NCBI GenBank assembly: GCA_019419545.1
Contig: DXZT01000035.1
Span: 1 to 64,000, forward strand
Reading direction: 5' to 3'
Length of the DNA: 64,000 nt
Source of the DNA: Collinsella sp.
Lineage (GTDB): Bacteria; Actinomycetota; Coriobacteriia; Coriobacteriales; Coriobacteriaceae
Shown here piece after piece: positions 42,828 to 53,602 of the stretch; the first letter of the stretch is position 1, and the number at the start of each line of letters is the position of its first letter. The notes under the pieces are model-generated. The model searched no databases. It had not been told where the DNA came from and saw only the letters and a list, made by a program, of their open reading frames with translations. Made by a program: the position numbers and the translations under genes.

Positions 42828-43988
42828 CTACTCGTGGGTATGGCCTACGTAGTCTTCGTCGATCGTGATCTTGGCAATCGACTTGGGGTATTCCGATTCG
42901 ACCCGTTGTGCCAGCGCGTGCTTTAAGTCTTCGGCACTCATCTGCAGATCCGAGGGTCGCACGCAGTCAAAAATCACGTTGGTGTGCGTGGGACCCGGCA
43001 CACAGCGCAGATCGTGAATTGTAAGACGGCTATCGATCTGTTGAGCCATGGCGTTGATGCGCAAACGCATGCTTGCCAGCTTGGGGTCATCGGTCACGAT
43101 GGGATCGTAATGGAGCGTGACGATCATGCCGTCTTCGTTCCTAAACGCCTGCTCAATATTGTCGAGCGTGTCATGACTTTCCAGAGGGCTGGCCTCGGCT
43201 GCCATCTCGGCGTGAGCGCTTGCGAACTTCCTGCCCGGGCCGTAATCGTGAACCATCAGATCGTGAACGCCCAAAACGCCGGGATAGCTCATGATCTTGT
43301 CTCGAATGTGCTTGACCAGCTTAGGATCGGGCGTCTGGCCCAAAAGCGGGCTCACCGTATCCTGGATGAGTTCAAAACCGCTCCAGCCAATATAGGCACC
43401 AACGGCAAGGCCGACCCAAGCGTCAAGGTTGATGCCCGTCACCTGCGAAACAATTGCGCACGCCAGTACGGCGCCCGTGGCAAGAACATCGTTCTTGGAA
43501 TCCTGCGCGGTCGCATGCAGCGTCTCGGACTCAATGCGATCGCCGAGCTTTTGGTTGAGGGCCGCCATCCAGAGCTTTACGACCATCGAAAGCACTAGAA
43601 CTGCCACCAGGGCAAGCGAGAACTCGACAGGTTCGGGGTGGATGACGCGCTCGACCGAGGACTTCACCAGTTCAACGCCAATCAGCAGCACGAGTGCCGC
43701 CACGACCAGACCCGAGAGATACTCGTAGCGACCGTGGCCGTAAGGATGCTCGGGGTCGGCCGGCTTGCTCGCCAGCTTAAAGCCCAGCACGCTCACGATA
43801 TTCGAGCTGGCATCGGACAGGTTGTTCATGGCATCCGCCACAATCGAAACCGATCCCGAAACCACACCAATGGCACCCTTTGCAGCACAAAGCGCCACAT
43901 TGGCGACAATACACACCATGCCCGCTAACGTGCCCACACGCGCACGATCACCCTGCGCGCGCCTAACAATCCACTCGACCATCTGCAT
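42828..43988 (-). CDS. cation diffusion facilitator family transporter
   Basis: A 386-residue CDF transporter. Six membrane helices occupy about 20-220, with metal-binding aspartates in SIVADAMNNLSDASSN and, in the fifth helix region, HATAQDSKNDVLATGAV. The cytoplasmic C-terminal domain follows (VLGVHDLMVHDYGPG) with an extra C-terminal segment. It exports divalent ions such as Zn, Mn or Fe. Start at 43988 has GGGGGCGG upstream; 43982 is an alternative. Confidence 0.92.
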   Translation of the reverse strand: MQMVEWIVRRAQGDRARVGTLAGMVCIVANVALCAAKGAIGVVSGSVSIVADAMNNLSDASSNIVSVLGFKLASKPADPEHPYGHGRYEYLSGLVVAALVLLIGVELVKSSVERVIHPEPVEFSLALVAVLVLSMVVKLWMAALNQKLGDRIESETLHATAQDSKNDVLATGAVLACAIVSQVTGINLDAWVGLAVGAYIGWSGFELIQDTVSPLLGQTPDPKLVKHIRDKIMSYPGVLGVHDLMVHDYGPGRKFASAHAEMAAEASPLESHDTLDNIEQAFRNEDGMIVTLHYDPIVTDDPKLASMRLRINAMAQQIDSRLTIHDLRCVPGPTHTNVIFDCVRPSDLQMSAEDLKHALAQRVESEYPKSIAKITIDEDYVGHTHE

Positions 43989-44060
43989 CCGCCCCCACGG
44001 TACTACTTATATATCTATTGCTTGACCGGATTGTAGTGTAGCCACTTTGTCCCCCAGATA

Positions 44061-44094
44061 CAAAAAGGCCGCAGCCCACACGAGCAACGGCCTT
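44061..44094 (-). terminator. terminator after the PTS EIIC gene
   Basis: AAGGCCG (44065-44071) and CGGCCTT (44088-44094), followed on the minus strand by TTTTTG. A second dyad GACAAAGGGA-TCG-TCCTTTTGTC lies at 44102-44124. They close the fatty acid/EIIC transcript. Confidence 0.7.
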
Positions 44095-44132
44095 GGAACA
44101 CGACAAAGGGATCGTCCTTTTGTCGCACAGGT

Positions 44133-45347
44133 TTATGCGCTTACTTCAGCAGCGCTCGCCACTGTTTCGGGCGAATCGGCTCCGTCCCCCGTCGCCTGCC
44201 CCTTCGCCGGCACCACGCCAAAGCAGTAGCTCAGCGCCGCAGACACCGCAAATGCCACACCGCCGGCAGCGCAGCACCACAGCAGGTTCGAGATGCCGCC
44301 CGTGGCAAAGCCAATGACCATAAGGACATTCGTCATGCCGATGGTATAGGCCGTAACGTGGCCCACGGCCGCAACAAGGCCTCCGACGGCGCCGCCAATG
44401 GCCATGCACGTCAGGCACCTGCCATATTTAAAGCCGCAACCGTACAGCGCCGGCTCGCTTACGCCGCCAAGAACACCCGAGATTGAATAGCCCAGCATGA
44501 GCGCCTTCTCGTCCTTATCCGCAACGCGAAGCGACGCGCCAAAGGGCATGCCCCAAACGGCGAACGTTGCCATCGTCGCGGCGATCAGGATGCACGAATC
44601 CGTTCCCACACTCATAAACTGCGCATAGGCGAGCGATAGGACAACGTTGCTGACGCCGGCGATCTTTAGGAACTCCCAGCCCGCAGCAAGCCCCATGAGC
44701 GTGAGCAGCGACACGATGCCACCGGAATTGCCAAGCATAAACATAAGCTGGCCCAACAGCATGCCCAGATAGCTGCCCGCCGGCGCCGTAATACACAGCG
44801 AAACCGGAACCATGACAAGCATGGTCGCAAACGGAACGAACGAAAACGCCACGTCCTTAGGGATAACGCGCTTAAAGAAACACTCCACTCGCCATAGCAC
44901 GGGCACCGAGATGAGAACCGGAATAACAGTCGTCGTGTAATCGTTGACCGGCGCAGGAAGCAGACCATACACGGAAGTCATCGATGCCCCCGTCGTCGAT
45001 GCGGCATCGACAAGCTTGAGTAAATCGGGTGCAATCAATACGCCGCCCAGCATCATGCCCAGCTGCTCCGAGCAACCGAGCTGGCGGGCGGCCGCCCAAC
45101 CAAGATAAATGGGCAAAAAGTAGTAGCCGGCGTTATAGAGCCAACTGTAGAACAGGCGATAGATATCGGAATCGGCAGACCACAGGCCCAGCATGCCTTC
45201 GCCCATAATGACAGCGACGGTGCGGAACAACGCCGCGCAGACAATAAACGGCAGCGCCGACATCATGCTTTTGGACAGATAGTCCACCACGGCCATGGCG
45301 TTTGATGAAACCGACGTTGTAAACGAGGTGTTAGAAACTTGTAGCAT
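44133..45347 (-). CDS. PTS EIIC-like membrane protein without EIIB or EIIA
   Basis: A 404-residue protein with about ten membrane segments, of the glucose/sucrose superfamily EIIC (STDSCILIAATMATFAVWGMPF, GYSISGVLGGVSEPALYGCG). The conserved SEP block of the family is present. EIIB and EIIA domains are absent, so it would need partners encoded elsewhere. The start at 45347 follows GGAAAGGCG. It lies 40 bases after accDA on the same strand and may be transcribed with the fatty acid genes. Confidence 0.88.
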   Translation of the reverse strand: MLQVSNTSFTTSVSSNAMAVVDYLSKSMMSALPFIVCAALFRTVAVIMGEGMLGLWSADSDIYRLFYSWLYNAGYYFLPIYLGWAAARQLGCSEQLGMMLGGVLIAPDLLKLVDAASTTGASMTSVYGLLPAPVNDYTTTVIPVLISVPVLWRVECFFKRVIPKDVAFSFVPFATMLVMVPVSLCITAPAGSYLGMLLGQLMFMLGNSGGIVSLLTLMGLAAGWEFLKIAGVSNVVLSLAYAQFMSVGTDSCILIAATMATFAVWGMPFGASLRVADKDEKALMLGYSISGVLGGVSEPALYGCGFKYGRCLTCMAIGGAVGGLVAAVGHVTAYTIGMTNVLMVIGFATGGISNLLWCCAAGGVAFAVSAALSYCFGVVPAKGQATGDGADSPETVASAAEVSA

Positions 45348-45387
45348 GGAACGCCTTTCCCAATATGACATGCGGGCTGTCCCTTTG

Positions 45388-47098
45388 TCACATCGTGCGG
45401 TATCGACCGATTGCGCGGTACTTTTCGTAGCGGAGGTTTGTGAGGGTCGCGTCGTCGAGCTGCCCAAGCGTATCGAAGGCATCAAATGCCGAGGACATGA
45501 CGGCACCGGCGATCTCCTCATGCGACAGGCCCTTATCGTCAACAATGCCGTCGATGATGCCGAGCGCCAGCAGATCGGGGGCCGTGAGCTTAAGCGCCTC
45601 GGCGGCCTCATCCGCACGCTCGGTATCCTTCCACAGGATCGACGCACAGGCCTCGGGGCTCACGACTGAATAGGCCGAGCTCGAGAGCATCAGGATGCGG
45701 TCGGCCACGGACAGCGCCAGCGCGCCACCAGAGCCGCCCTCGCCTGTCACCACCGAGACAATCGGTGTCTTAAGGCCGCTCATCTCCATGAGATTCTGAG
45801 AAATCGCCTCGCCCTGGCCGCGCTCCTCGGCACCGATGCCGCAAAACGCGCCCGAAGTATCGACCAGGCACAGAACCGGTCGACCAAACTTTTCGGCCTG
45901 GCGCATAAGGCGACGCGCTTTGCGGTAGCCCTCGGGATGTGCCATGCCAAAGTTGCGACGCATGCGCTCTTTGGTCGTGGTGCCGCGCTCGATGGCGATG
46001 ACCGTTACGGGGCGCCCGTCTTTCCAGCCAATGCCAGCCACCACAGCGGCGTCGTCGCCAAAGTAGCGGTCGCCGTGCAGCTCCACAAATCCATCCAGGC
46101 TCAGCGAGATCATCTCGCCTGCCGTGGCGCGATCTGCCGAGCGGGTCTGTTTGACAATCTCGAGCGCGGTTTTTGGTGCGGCCGAGCGCTTGAACAAGTG
46201 TCCCAACTTTTTGCCGCGGCGACCCGTATGCACGATCTCATGCGGTGCCCCCAGGCCGGGCGCGTGCCCTTCGTGCAGCGCCAGCAGCTCGCCTACCGTG
46301 AGCGCAATCTCGCCACGCGGAACAACGGCATCGCAAAAGCCGTGCTCCAGCAAAAACTCGGAGCGCTGGAATCCCTTGGGCAGGCGCTTGTGCATGTTCT
46401 GCTCGATCACGCGCGGGCCGGCAAATGCCGTCAGGGCATCGGGCTCGGCCAGGATAATATCGCCCTCCATTGCAAAGCTCGCGGTTACGCCTCCGGTCGT
46501 GGGGTCAGTGAGCACCGTGATATACAGACCGCCCGCCTCGCTGTGGCGCCTAACCGCCGCAGAAATCTTGGCCATCTGCATAAGCGACGTCACGCCCTCT
46601 TGCATGCGCGCGCCGCCCGAAACGGTAAAGCCGACAACCGGCAATCCCAGCTCGATCGCATGCTCAAATGTGCGACAGATCTTCTCGCCCACCACGGAAC
46701 CCATCGAGCCCATCATAAAGTTGGCGTCCATAAAGAAGAGCGCCGTATCGCAACCGCAGATTTTGCCCTTGCCGCACACAACGGCATCGCGCTCGCCCGA
46801 ACGTTCGCTCACGCTCTTGAGCTTGTCGGCATAGCCGGGAAACGAAAGGAAGTCCTCCGGCGCCAGACTGGCATCCCATTCCTCAAACGTGCCCTCGTCG
46901 ACCGTCATGCGCATGCGCGCGCGACCGCTCACGCGAAAGTGTTTGCCGCAACGAGGGCAGACCTCGAGGTTGTCGTGTAGGCGTGCCTCATCGATCACGC
47001 GGCGGCACTCCGGGCACTTGATAAACACGTGGCGCGCGGGAAACTCGGCGCACGACTCGGTCATCGGTCCCTCGAGGACGTTGACCGTCTTCGCTTTT

Positions 47099-47112
<14 letters not shown>
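45388..47112 (-). CDS. accDA: acetyl-CoA carboxylase carboxyltransferase, fused beta and alpha subunits
   Basis: A 574-residue fusion. The beta part carries a zinc ribbon (CPECRR at about 33, CPRCGKHF at about 52) and the crotonase-like block SGGARMQEGVTSLMQMAKIS. The alpha part begins near 315 with KTALEIVKQTRSADRATAGE and contains GEGGSGGALALSVAD and YSVVSPEACASILWKD. In many bacteria these are two genes. It transfers carboxyl from biotin to acetyl-CoA. The start overlaps the accC stop by 14 bases (ATG at 47112; 47106 possible). Confidence 0.95.
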
Positions 47113-48442
<1,330 letters not shown>

Positions 48443-48452
48443 GAAGCCTTCC

Positions 48453-48875
48453 TTAACTTTCGTGCATGAGTGCAAAAGACATATCGGCGCGGCAGCAAAC
48501 CTCACCGTTGACGCTCGCAGTACCCGTCGCAAAGCGGAACGGCCCGCGCGCACGCGTGATGGAGCACACCAGATCAACCGTGTCGCCCGGGCGCACCGGA
48601 CGCTTAAAGCGCACCTTGTCCAGACTCGTGTAGAACGGCGTCGCGCCGCGCGCCTCCTCATCGCCCATCAGCAGCACGCAACAGTTTTGGGCGAGCATCT
48701 CGCACTGAATCACGCCGGGGACCACCGGGTTTCCCGGAAAATGCCCCTGCAAAAAGTACTCGTCGCCCGTGATCGTGATCTTGCCGTGGGCCTCGTCGCC
48801 CACCAGCTCGGCCTCGTCGAGCAAAAGCATCGGTTCGCGATGCGGCAACAGTTCCTTAAGCTCTTCTTTGTTCAT
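48453..48875 (-). CDS. fabZ: 3-hydroxyacyl-ACP dehydratase
   Basis: A 140-residue hotdog-fold dehydratase. The catalytic pair is H45 in FLQGHFPGNPVVPG and E59 in GVIQCEMLAQ. The ATG at 48875 with AGGTGA upstream is preferred to GTG at 48884. Nine bases after accB, ten before accC. Confidence 0.96.
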   Translation of the reverse strand: MNKEELKELLPHREPMLLLDEAELVGDEAHGKITITGDEYFLQGHFPGNPVVPGVIQCEMLAQNCCVLLMGDEEARGATPFYTSLDKVRFKRPVRPGDTVDLVCSITRARGPFRFATGTASVNGEVCCRADMSFALMHES

Positions 48876-48884
48876 GGATATCAC

Positions 48885-49358
48885 CTATCCGATCCTCATG
48901 AGGCAGCTGCCAAACTCCACGAGGTCGCCGTCGGCCACGCAGATCTCGAGCACCTCGCCGTCTGCCTCTGCCGTTACCTCGTTGAGAACCTTCATGGCCT
49001 CGATGATGCAGAGCGTCTCGCCGGCCTTGACCTTAGAGCCCACGTGCACAAACGGCTCGTCGCCCGGCGCCGGGGCAGCATAGAAAACGCCGACCATGGG
49101 AGCGGTCACCTCGGTGCCCTTGGGCTCTGGTGCGGCGGCAGGTGTCTGCGCGGCGGGCTCCGGTGCGGCAGGCGCGACTGTGGGAGCTGCAACTGGAGCG
49201 GCCATAGCGCTCGGCATGGGCATGGGCACGGCAACCGGCTGTGCGGCGCTCGCGCGCTCGAGTTCGACCGCGGTGCCATCGGGCTCCTCAACGCGCACGC
49301 GCGTGAGGCCGCGGTCCTCCATCACATCGGCTATCTCGGCAAGTCTTTTGGAATCCAT
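48885..49358 (-). CDS. accB: biotin carboxyl carrier protein of acetyl-CoA carboxylase
   Basis: A 157-residue carrier. An N-terminal region is followed by an alanine/proline linker (about 40-80) and the biotinyl domain with K123 in CIIEAMKVLNEV. It is the substrate of the BirA encoded divergently from this operon. Three bases after fabF. Confidence 0.97.
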   Translation of the reverse strand: MDSKRLAEIADVMEDRGLTRVRVEEPDGTAVELERASAAQPVAVPMPMPSAMAAPVAAPTVAPAAPEPAAQTPAAAPEPKGTEVTAPMVGVFYAAPAPGDEPFVHVGSKVKAGETLCIIEAMKVLNEVTAEADGEVLEICVADGDLVEFGSCLMRIG

Positions 49359-49361
49359 GCT

Positions 49362-50612
49362 CTAGCTCCTCGTATATCTACGCAGCGCGATGGCGGCGTT
49401 GTGCCCGCCAAAGCCTAGGTTGGTCGAAAGCGCCCAGGTAAGGTCGGCGCGAACTGCGCGATTGGGCGTGTAGTCAAGATCGCAGGCGGGATCGGGCGTG
49501 CGGTAGTTAATGGTCGGCGGCACCACGCCCTGCTCGAGCGCCATGGCGCAGGCCATGACCTCGATGGCGCCCGTGGCACCGATCATGTGGCCGGTCATCG
49601 ACTTAGTCGACGAGACGTGCGCGGCGCGCGCCGCGTCCTCGCCGAGCGCACGCTTAATGCCCGCCGTCTCGGACGAATCGTTGAGCTTGGTCGATGTGCC
49701 GTGGGCATTGATGTAGAGACCCTCGGAAGGCTTGACGTCGCCCTCGGTCACCGCCAGCGATATCGCGCGGGCAATGCCGGCAGCCTCGGGATCAGGACTC
49801 GTGATGTGATAGGCATCATCGGTGTTGCCGTAGCCCACGACCTCGGCATAAATGTGCGCACCGCGCGCCTGCGCATGTTCCATGCTCTCGAGCACGAGCA
49901 CGCAGGCGCCCTCGCCCATCACAAAGCCGTCGCGGTCTGCATCGAACGGACGGCAGGCCGTCGCGGGATCGGGGTTGGTGGTCAATGCGCGGCAGGACGT
50001 AAAGCCCGCAACGGCATCGGGGATAATGGCCGCCTCGGCGCCGCCCGCGAGGATCGCGTCGGCATAGCCGTGCTTGATGGCGCGGAACGCCTCGCCCACC
50101 GCATGGGCCGAGGTTGCGCACGCGGTCACCACGGGCAGGGTCGGGCCCTTTGCCTTGTGGCGGATTGCGATATTGCCCGATGCCATGTTGGGGATCATCA
50201 TCGCGATCATATAGGGCGATGCGCGGCGGGGCCCACGTTCGGCAATCGTATGGACGTTGTCGACGAGCGTCGTCATGCCGCCCACGCCCGAGCCCACGTA
50301 GACGCCCAGGCGCTCGCGATCGATGGCGCCTTCGACATCAAAGCCTGCATCGTGCATGGCTTCGTCCGAAGCCGCCATCGCAAACTGAACGCAGGGGTCG
50401 AGATGCTTGGCGTCACGCTTGCCAAAGTACTCGTTGCCGTCAAAGCCCTTGACCTCGGCTGCCACCTTGACGGCAAACGCATCGGTATCGAAGTGCGTGA
50501 TCGGGCCGATGCCGCACGTGCCGGCGCACATGGCCGCCCAGGTGGCAAGCGCGGTGTTGCCGAGCGGCGACACGGCACCGATACCGGTGATTGCAACTCT
50601 CTGTTCCATCAT
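49362..50612 (-). CDS. fabF: 3-oxoacyl-ACP synthase II
   Basis: A 416-residue condensing enzyme. The catalytic Cys is in VVTACATSAHAVGEA, and the two histidines in NAHGTSTKLND and KSMTGHMIGATG. GAGGAG precedes ATG at 50612; the frame starts at 50627. It extends acyl-ACP with malonyl-ACP. Confidence 0.96.
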   Translation of the reverse strand: MMEQRVAITGIGAVSPLGNTALATWAAMCAGTCGIGPITHFDTDAFAVKVAAEVKGFDGNEYFGKRDAKHLDPCVQFAMAASDEAMHDAGFDVEGAIDRERLGVYVGSGVGGMTTLVDNVHTIAERGPRRASPYMIAMMIPNMASGNIAIRHKAKGPTLPVVTACATSAHAVGEAFRAIKHGYADAILAGGAEAAIIPDAVAGFTSCRALTTNPDPATACRPFDADRDGFVMGEGACVLVLESMEHAQARGAHIYAEVVGYGNTDDAYHITSPDPEAAGIARAISLAVTEGDVKPSEGLYINAHGTSTKLNDSSETAGIKRALGEDAARAAHVSSTKSMTGHMIGATGAIEVMACAMALEQGVVPPTINYRTPDPACDLDYTPNRAVRADLTWALSTNLGFGGHNAAIALRRYTRS

Positions 50613-50648
50613 GGTCTCCTCATCCAAGCCGTTCTTCGGCCCTGGTTT

Positions 50649-51422
50649 CTACATCGCCATTCCGCCGTCGACGCGTACGACTTCGCCCGTAATGTAGGCA
50701 GCCGCATCGCTCACTAAAAATCGCACCACACCGGCCACCTCTTCGGGCTGCGCCATACGCTTAAGGGGAATCTGCTCCTCGGTTACCGTACGCACCTTCT
50801 CCGAGAGCTTTGCCGTCATATCCGTCTCGACAAACCCGGGGGCAACCGCGTTCACTCGTACGCCGCGGGGCGCAAGCTCGCGCGCCACCGCCTTGGTCAG
50901 GCCGATCACGCCCGCCTTGGAGGCAGCGTAGTTGGCTTGCCCGGCATTGCCCATCAGGCCCACGACCGAGCTCATGTTGACGACGCAACCGCCGCGCTGG
51001 CGCATAAAGGTCTTGGTGAGCGCGCGCATCATGTTGAATGTTCCCTTGAGATTGACGTCGAGCACGCGGTCGAAGGCGTCATCGCCCATGCGCATGAGCA
51101 GGCCATCGCGGGTGATGCCAGCGTTGTTGACGAGCGCCCAAATGGAGCCAAAGTCGTTGAGGACCGCTTCCACGCACGCGTTGACGGCAGCGGGGTCGGC
51201 CACGTCACATTGATATGAGCGCGCCGTGGCGCCAGCCGCCTCGCAGGTGTCGCACGTCTCGCGCGCCGCATCGAGGCTGCCGGCATAGACGACGGCGATA
51301 TCGTAGCCATCCTCCGCCAGACCGATAGCGCAGGCGCGGCCGATACCCCGCGAGCCGCCCGTGACCAGTGCCACGCGACGTGAGTCGTTGCGCTCGAGCG
51401 CGCCATTGTTCAAGTTGCCCAT
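50649..51422 (-). CDS. fabG: 3-oxoacyl-ACP reductase
   Basis: A 257-residue short-chain dehydrogenase. NADPH-binding VALVTGGSRGIGRA, catalytic Ser and Tyr in VVNMSSVVGLMGNAGQANYAASKAG, and C-terminal YITGEVVRVDGGMAM, typical of FabG. It reduces 3-ketoacyl-ACP. Confidence 0.96.
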   Translation of the reverse strand: MGNLNNGALERNDSRRVALVTGGSRGIGRACAIGLAEDGYDIAVVYAGSLDAARETCDTCEAAGATARSYQCDVADPAAVNACVEAVLNDFGSIWALVNNAGITRDGLLMRMGDDAFDRVLDVNLKGTFNMMRALTKTFMRQRGGCVVNMSSVVGLMGNAGQANYAASKAGVIGLTKAVARELAPRGVRVNAVAPGFVETDMTAKLSEKVRTVTEEQIPLKRMAQPEEVAGVVRFLVSDAAAYITGEVVRVDGGMAM

Positions 51423-51452
51423 GTCATTCCTTTCGGGTTACAGCCCTGTGGA

Positions 51453-52385
51453 CTATGCAAGCTCGTCGGCAATAGCTGCGACCTGCTCGGCCGTTTCGCA
51501 CGAATACACGCGAACATCGCTCAGCGTACGCTTGACCAGGCCCGACAGGGTTTTGCCAGGGCCGACCTCAATAAACGTGTCGATGCCCTGATCCTGCAGA
51601 GCATGCAGCGTATCGACCCAGCGTACGGCATGGCTCACCTGATTGGCCAAGACATCCGATGCCGTCTGGGGGTCCGCCGGATAGGGCGCCGCTGTCATAT
51701 TTGCCAAAACAGGAATGAGCAACGGGGACGGCGCGTGACCGGCCTCAATATATGCGGCAAGGCCACAGGTCGCCTCGGCCATATAGGGGCTATGAAATGC
51801 ACCCGACACCGCGACCTTCATGGCGCGGCCGCCAGCCTCTTTTACTAGGACGTCGAGCTCCTGCAGCGCCTCGGGCGCTCCGGCCACAACCGTCTGCTGT
51901 GGGCTGTTGTAGTTGACTGGCCAGCAGTCCTCGCCGGCCTGTTTTGCCAGGCCCTCGACTTGCGCCGCATCGAGCTTGATGACGGCGCGCATGCCGCCCG
52001 GATGGCGCTCGGCAGCCGCGGCCATCAGCGCCGCGCGCTCGCACACGAGCTCAAAGCCCGCTCGCGTATCGAACGCCCCCGCAAAGGTGAGCGCGGCGAC
52101 CTCGCCCAGCGAGAATCCCGCACAGGCGGCAGGTACCACGCCGCGCTCACGCAGGGCGGCAGCCGCTGCCAGGTCGTGAACGAACACGCACGGCTGCGTG
52201 TTCTCGGTCTGCGAGAGCTCCTCCTTGGAGGCACTCCGGCATTGCTCGCTGGTCCCCGGGCGCACCTCGTCGGCAATGGCGAACACCTCGGCGGCCGCCG
52301 GCGATGTCTCGATCAAGTCGACGCCCATCGCGGGGTGCTGGGCACCCTGGCCGGCAAACAAAAACGCTACGCCACCCATGCGCAC
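51453..52385 (-). CDS. fabD: malonyl-CoA:ACP transacylase
   Basis: A 310-residue transacylase. FLFAGQGAQ at the N-terminus, catalytic S92 in GFSLGEVAALTFAG and His in VSGAFHSPYM. The start (52385, or 52379) overlaps the fabK stop by 13-19 bases. It loads malonyl groups onto ACP. Confidence 0.95.
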   Translation of the reverse strand: MRMGGVAFLFAGQGAQHPAMGVDLIETSPAAAEVFAIADEVRPGTSEQCRSASKEELSQTENTQPCVFVHDLAAAAALRERGVVPAACAGFSLGEVAALTFAGAFDTRAGFELVCERAALMAAAAERHPGGMRAVIKLDAAQVEGLAKQAGEDCWPVNYNSPQQTVVAGAPEALQELDVLVKEAGGRAMKVAVSGAFHSPYMAEATCGLAAYIEAGHAPSPLLIPVLANMTAAPYPADPQTASDVLANQVSHAVRWVDTLHALQDQGIDTFIEVGPGKTLSGLVKRTLSDVRVYSCETAEQVAAIADELA

Positions 52386-53311
52386 GCACCCTTCAGGACG
52401 TGCTCGGCGCCATCGACCAGGTCGTCAACGATTTCGCGTGCGCTCTGGCGCTCGTTGACCATGCCGGCAATCTGTCCACACAAAAACGAACCCTCTTCGT
52501 AGTTGCCGTCCTTGGCGGCCTTACGCAGCGCACCGGTTCCCATAGCACCGAGCTCCTCGGCACTCGCGCCGGAACCCTCGCTCTTGGCATAGGCGTTGGT
52601 GAAGGGGCTCTTGAGGGCACGCACCGGGTGTCCCGTCGAGCGGCCGGTCGCACGCGTCGAGGTGTCGTTGGCCTTCAGGACCATCTCCTTGTACTGCTCC
52701 GATACGGTGCACTCATCTGCGATCAGAAAGCGCGTACCCACCTGCACGCCGGCGGCGCCCAGCATAAAGGCGGCCGCCACGCCGCGGCCATCGGCGATAC
52801 CGCCAGCCGCAACCACGGGAATATCGACCACATCGACAACCTGCGGCACCAGTGCCATCGTCGAGGTCTCGCCAATATGGCCGCCCGATTCGGTACCCTC
52901 GGCAACCACGGCAGTGGCTCCACGACGCGCCACGAGGCGCGCCAGCGCCACCGAGGCAACGACCGGGATGACCTTGATGCCCGCCTCGTTCCACGCCTTC
53001 ATGTACTTGGTGGGATTGCCGGCACCCGTCACGACGACCGGCACCCGCTCGTCAATCACGACCCGCGCGACCTCGTCGGCAAACGGGCTCATGAGCATGA
53101 CGTTGACGCCAAAGGGCTTATCCGTCCTGGCGCGCAGCTCATGAATCTGGTCGCGCAGCCAGTTGGCGTCGGCGTTCATGGCCGCGATAATCCCTAAGCC
53201 GCCCGCCTCGGACACTGCGGACGCCAGCGAGGCGTCGGCGATCCAGGCCATACCGCCCTGGAACACGGGCTTTTCGATGCCGAGCAGATCGCAGAGAGGA
53301 GTCTTGAGCAT
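52367..53311 (-). CDS. fabK: enoyl-ACP reductase II (FMN-dependent)
   Basis: A 314-residue 2-nitropropane dioxygenase-fold reductase. LLGIEKPVFQGGMAWIADAS, VVAEGTESGGHIGETSTMAL and VVAAGGIADGRGVAAAFMLG fit FabK. It is used instead of FabI, giving expected tolerance to triclosan-type FabI inhibitors (family knowledge). Two bases after acpP. Confidence 0.96.
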   Translation of the reverse strand: MLKTPLCDLLGIEKPVFQGGMAWIADASLASAVSEAGGLGIIAAMNADANWLRDQIHELRARTDKPFGVNVMLMSPFADEVARVVIDERVPVVVTGAGNPTKYMKAWNEAGIKVIPVVASVALARLVARRGATAVVAEGTESGGHIGETSTMALVPQVVDVVDIPVVAAGGIADGRGVAAAFMLGAAGVQVGTRFLIADECTVSEQYKEMVLKANDTSTRATGRSTGHPVRALKSPFTNAYAKSEGSGASAEELGAMGTGALRKAAKDGNYEEGSFLCGQIAGMVNERQSAREIVDDLVDGAEHVLKGACAWVA

Positions 53312-53313
53312 CT

Positions 53314-53550
53314 CTACTTCTCCAATGCCGCCTCGACCGTATCGGCGAACTCGCCGACCGTCTTGGGGTTCTCCTCGGTATCGAGCTGGATGCCAAACTC
53401 ATCCTCGACGGCGACGAGGATCTCGACGGTGCCCAGACTGTCGAGACCAATCTCCTCGAGCGTGGACTCGGGCTTCATCTCGACGTCGTCAAGACCGGCG
53501 GTCTCGCGGATAACATCGCAAACGCGCTCGAAGGTCTTCTGATCTGCCAT
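53314..53550 (-). CDS. acpP: acyl carrier protein
   Basis: A 78-residue ACP with the phosphopantetheine serine S38 in EEIGLDSLGTVEILVAVED. AAGGAGAACT precedes the ATG. It carries growing acyl chains for all the neighbouring enzymes. Confidence 0.97.
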   Translation of the reverse strand: MADQKTFERVCDVIRETAGLDDVEMKPESTLEEIGLDSLGTVEILVAVEDEFGIQLDTEENPKTVGEFADTVEAALEK

Positions 53551-53602
53551 GGTAGTTCTCCTTTGTTTGTGCCCTAGGGGCGTTTTTATTTCCTATGTGC
53601 GA

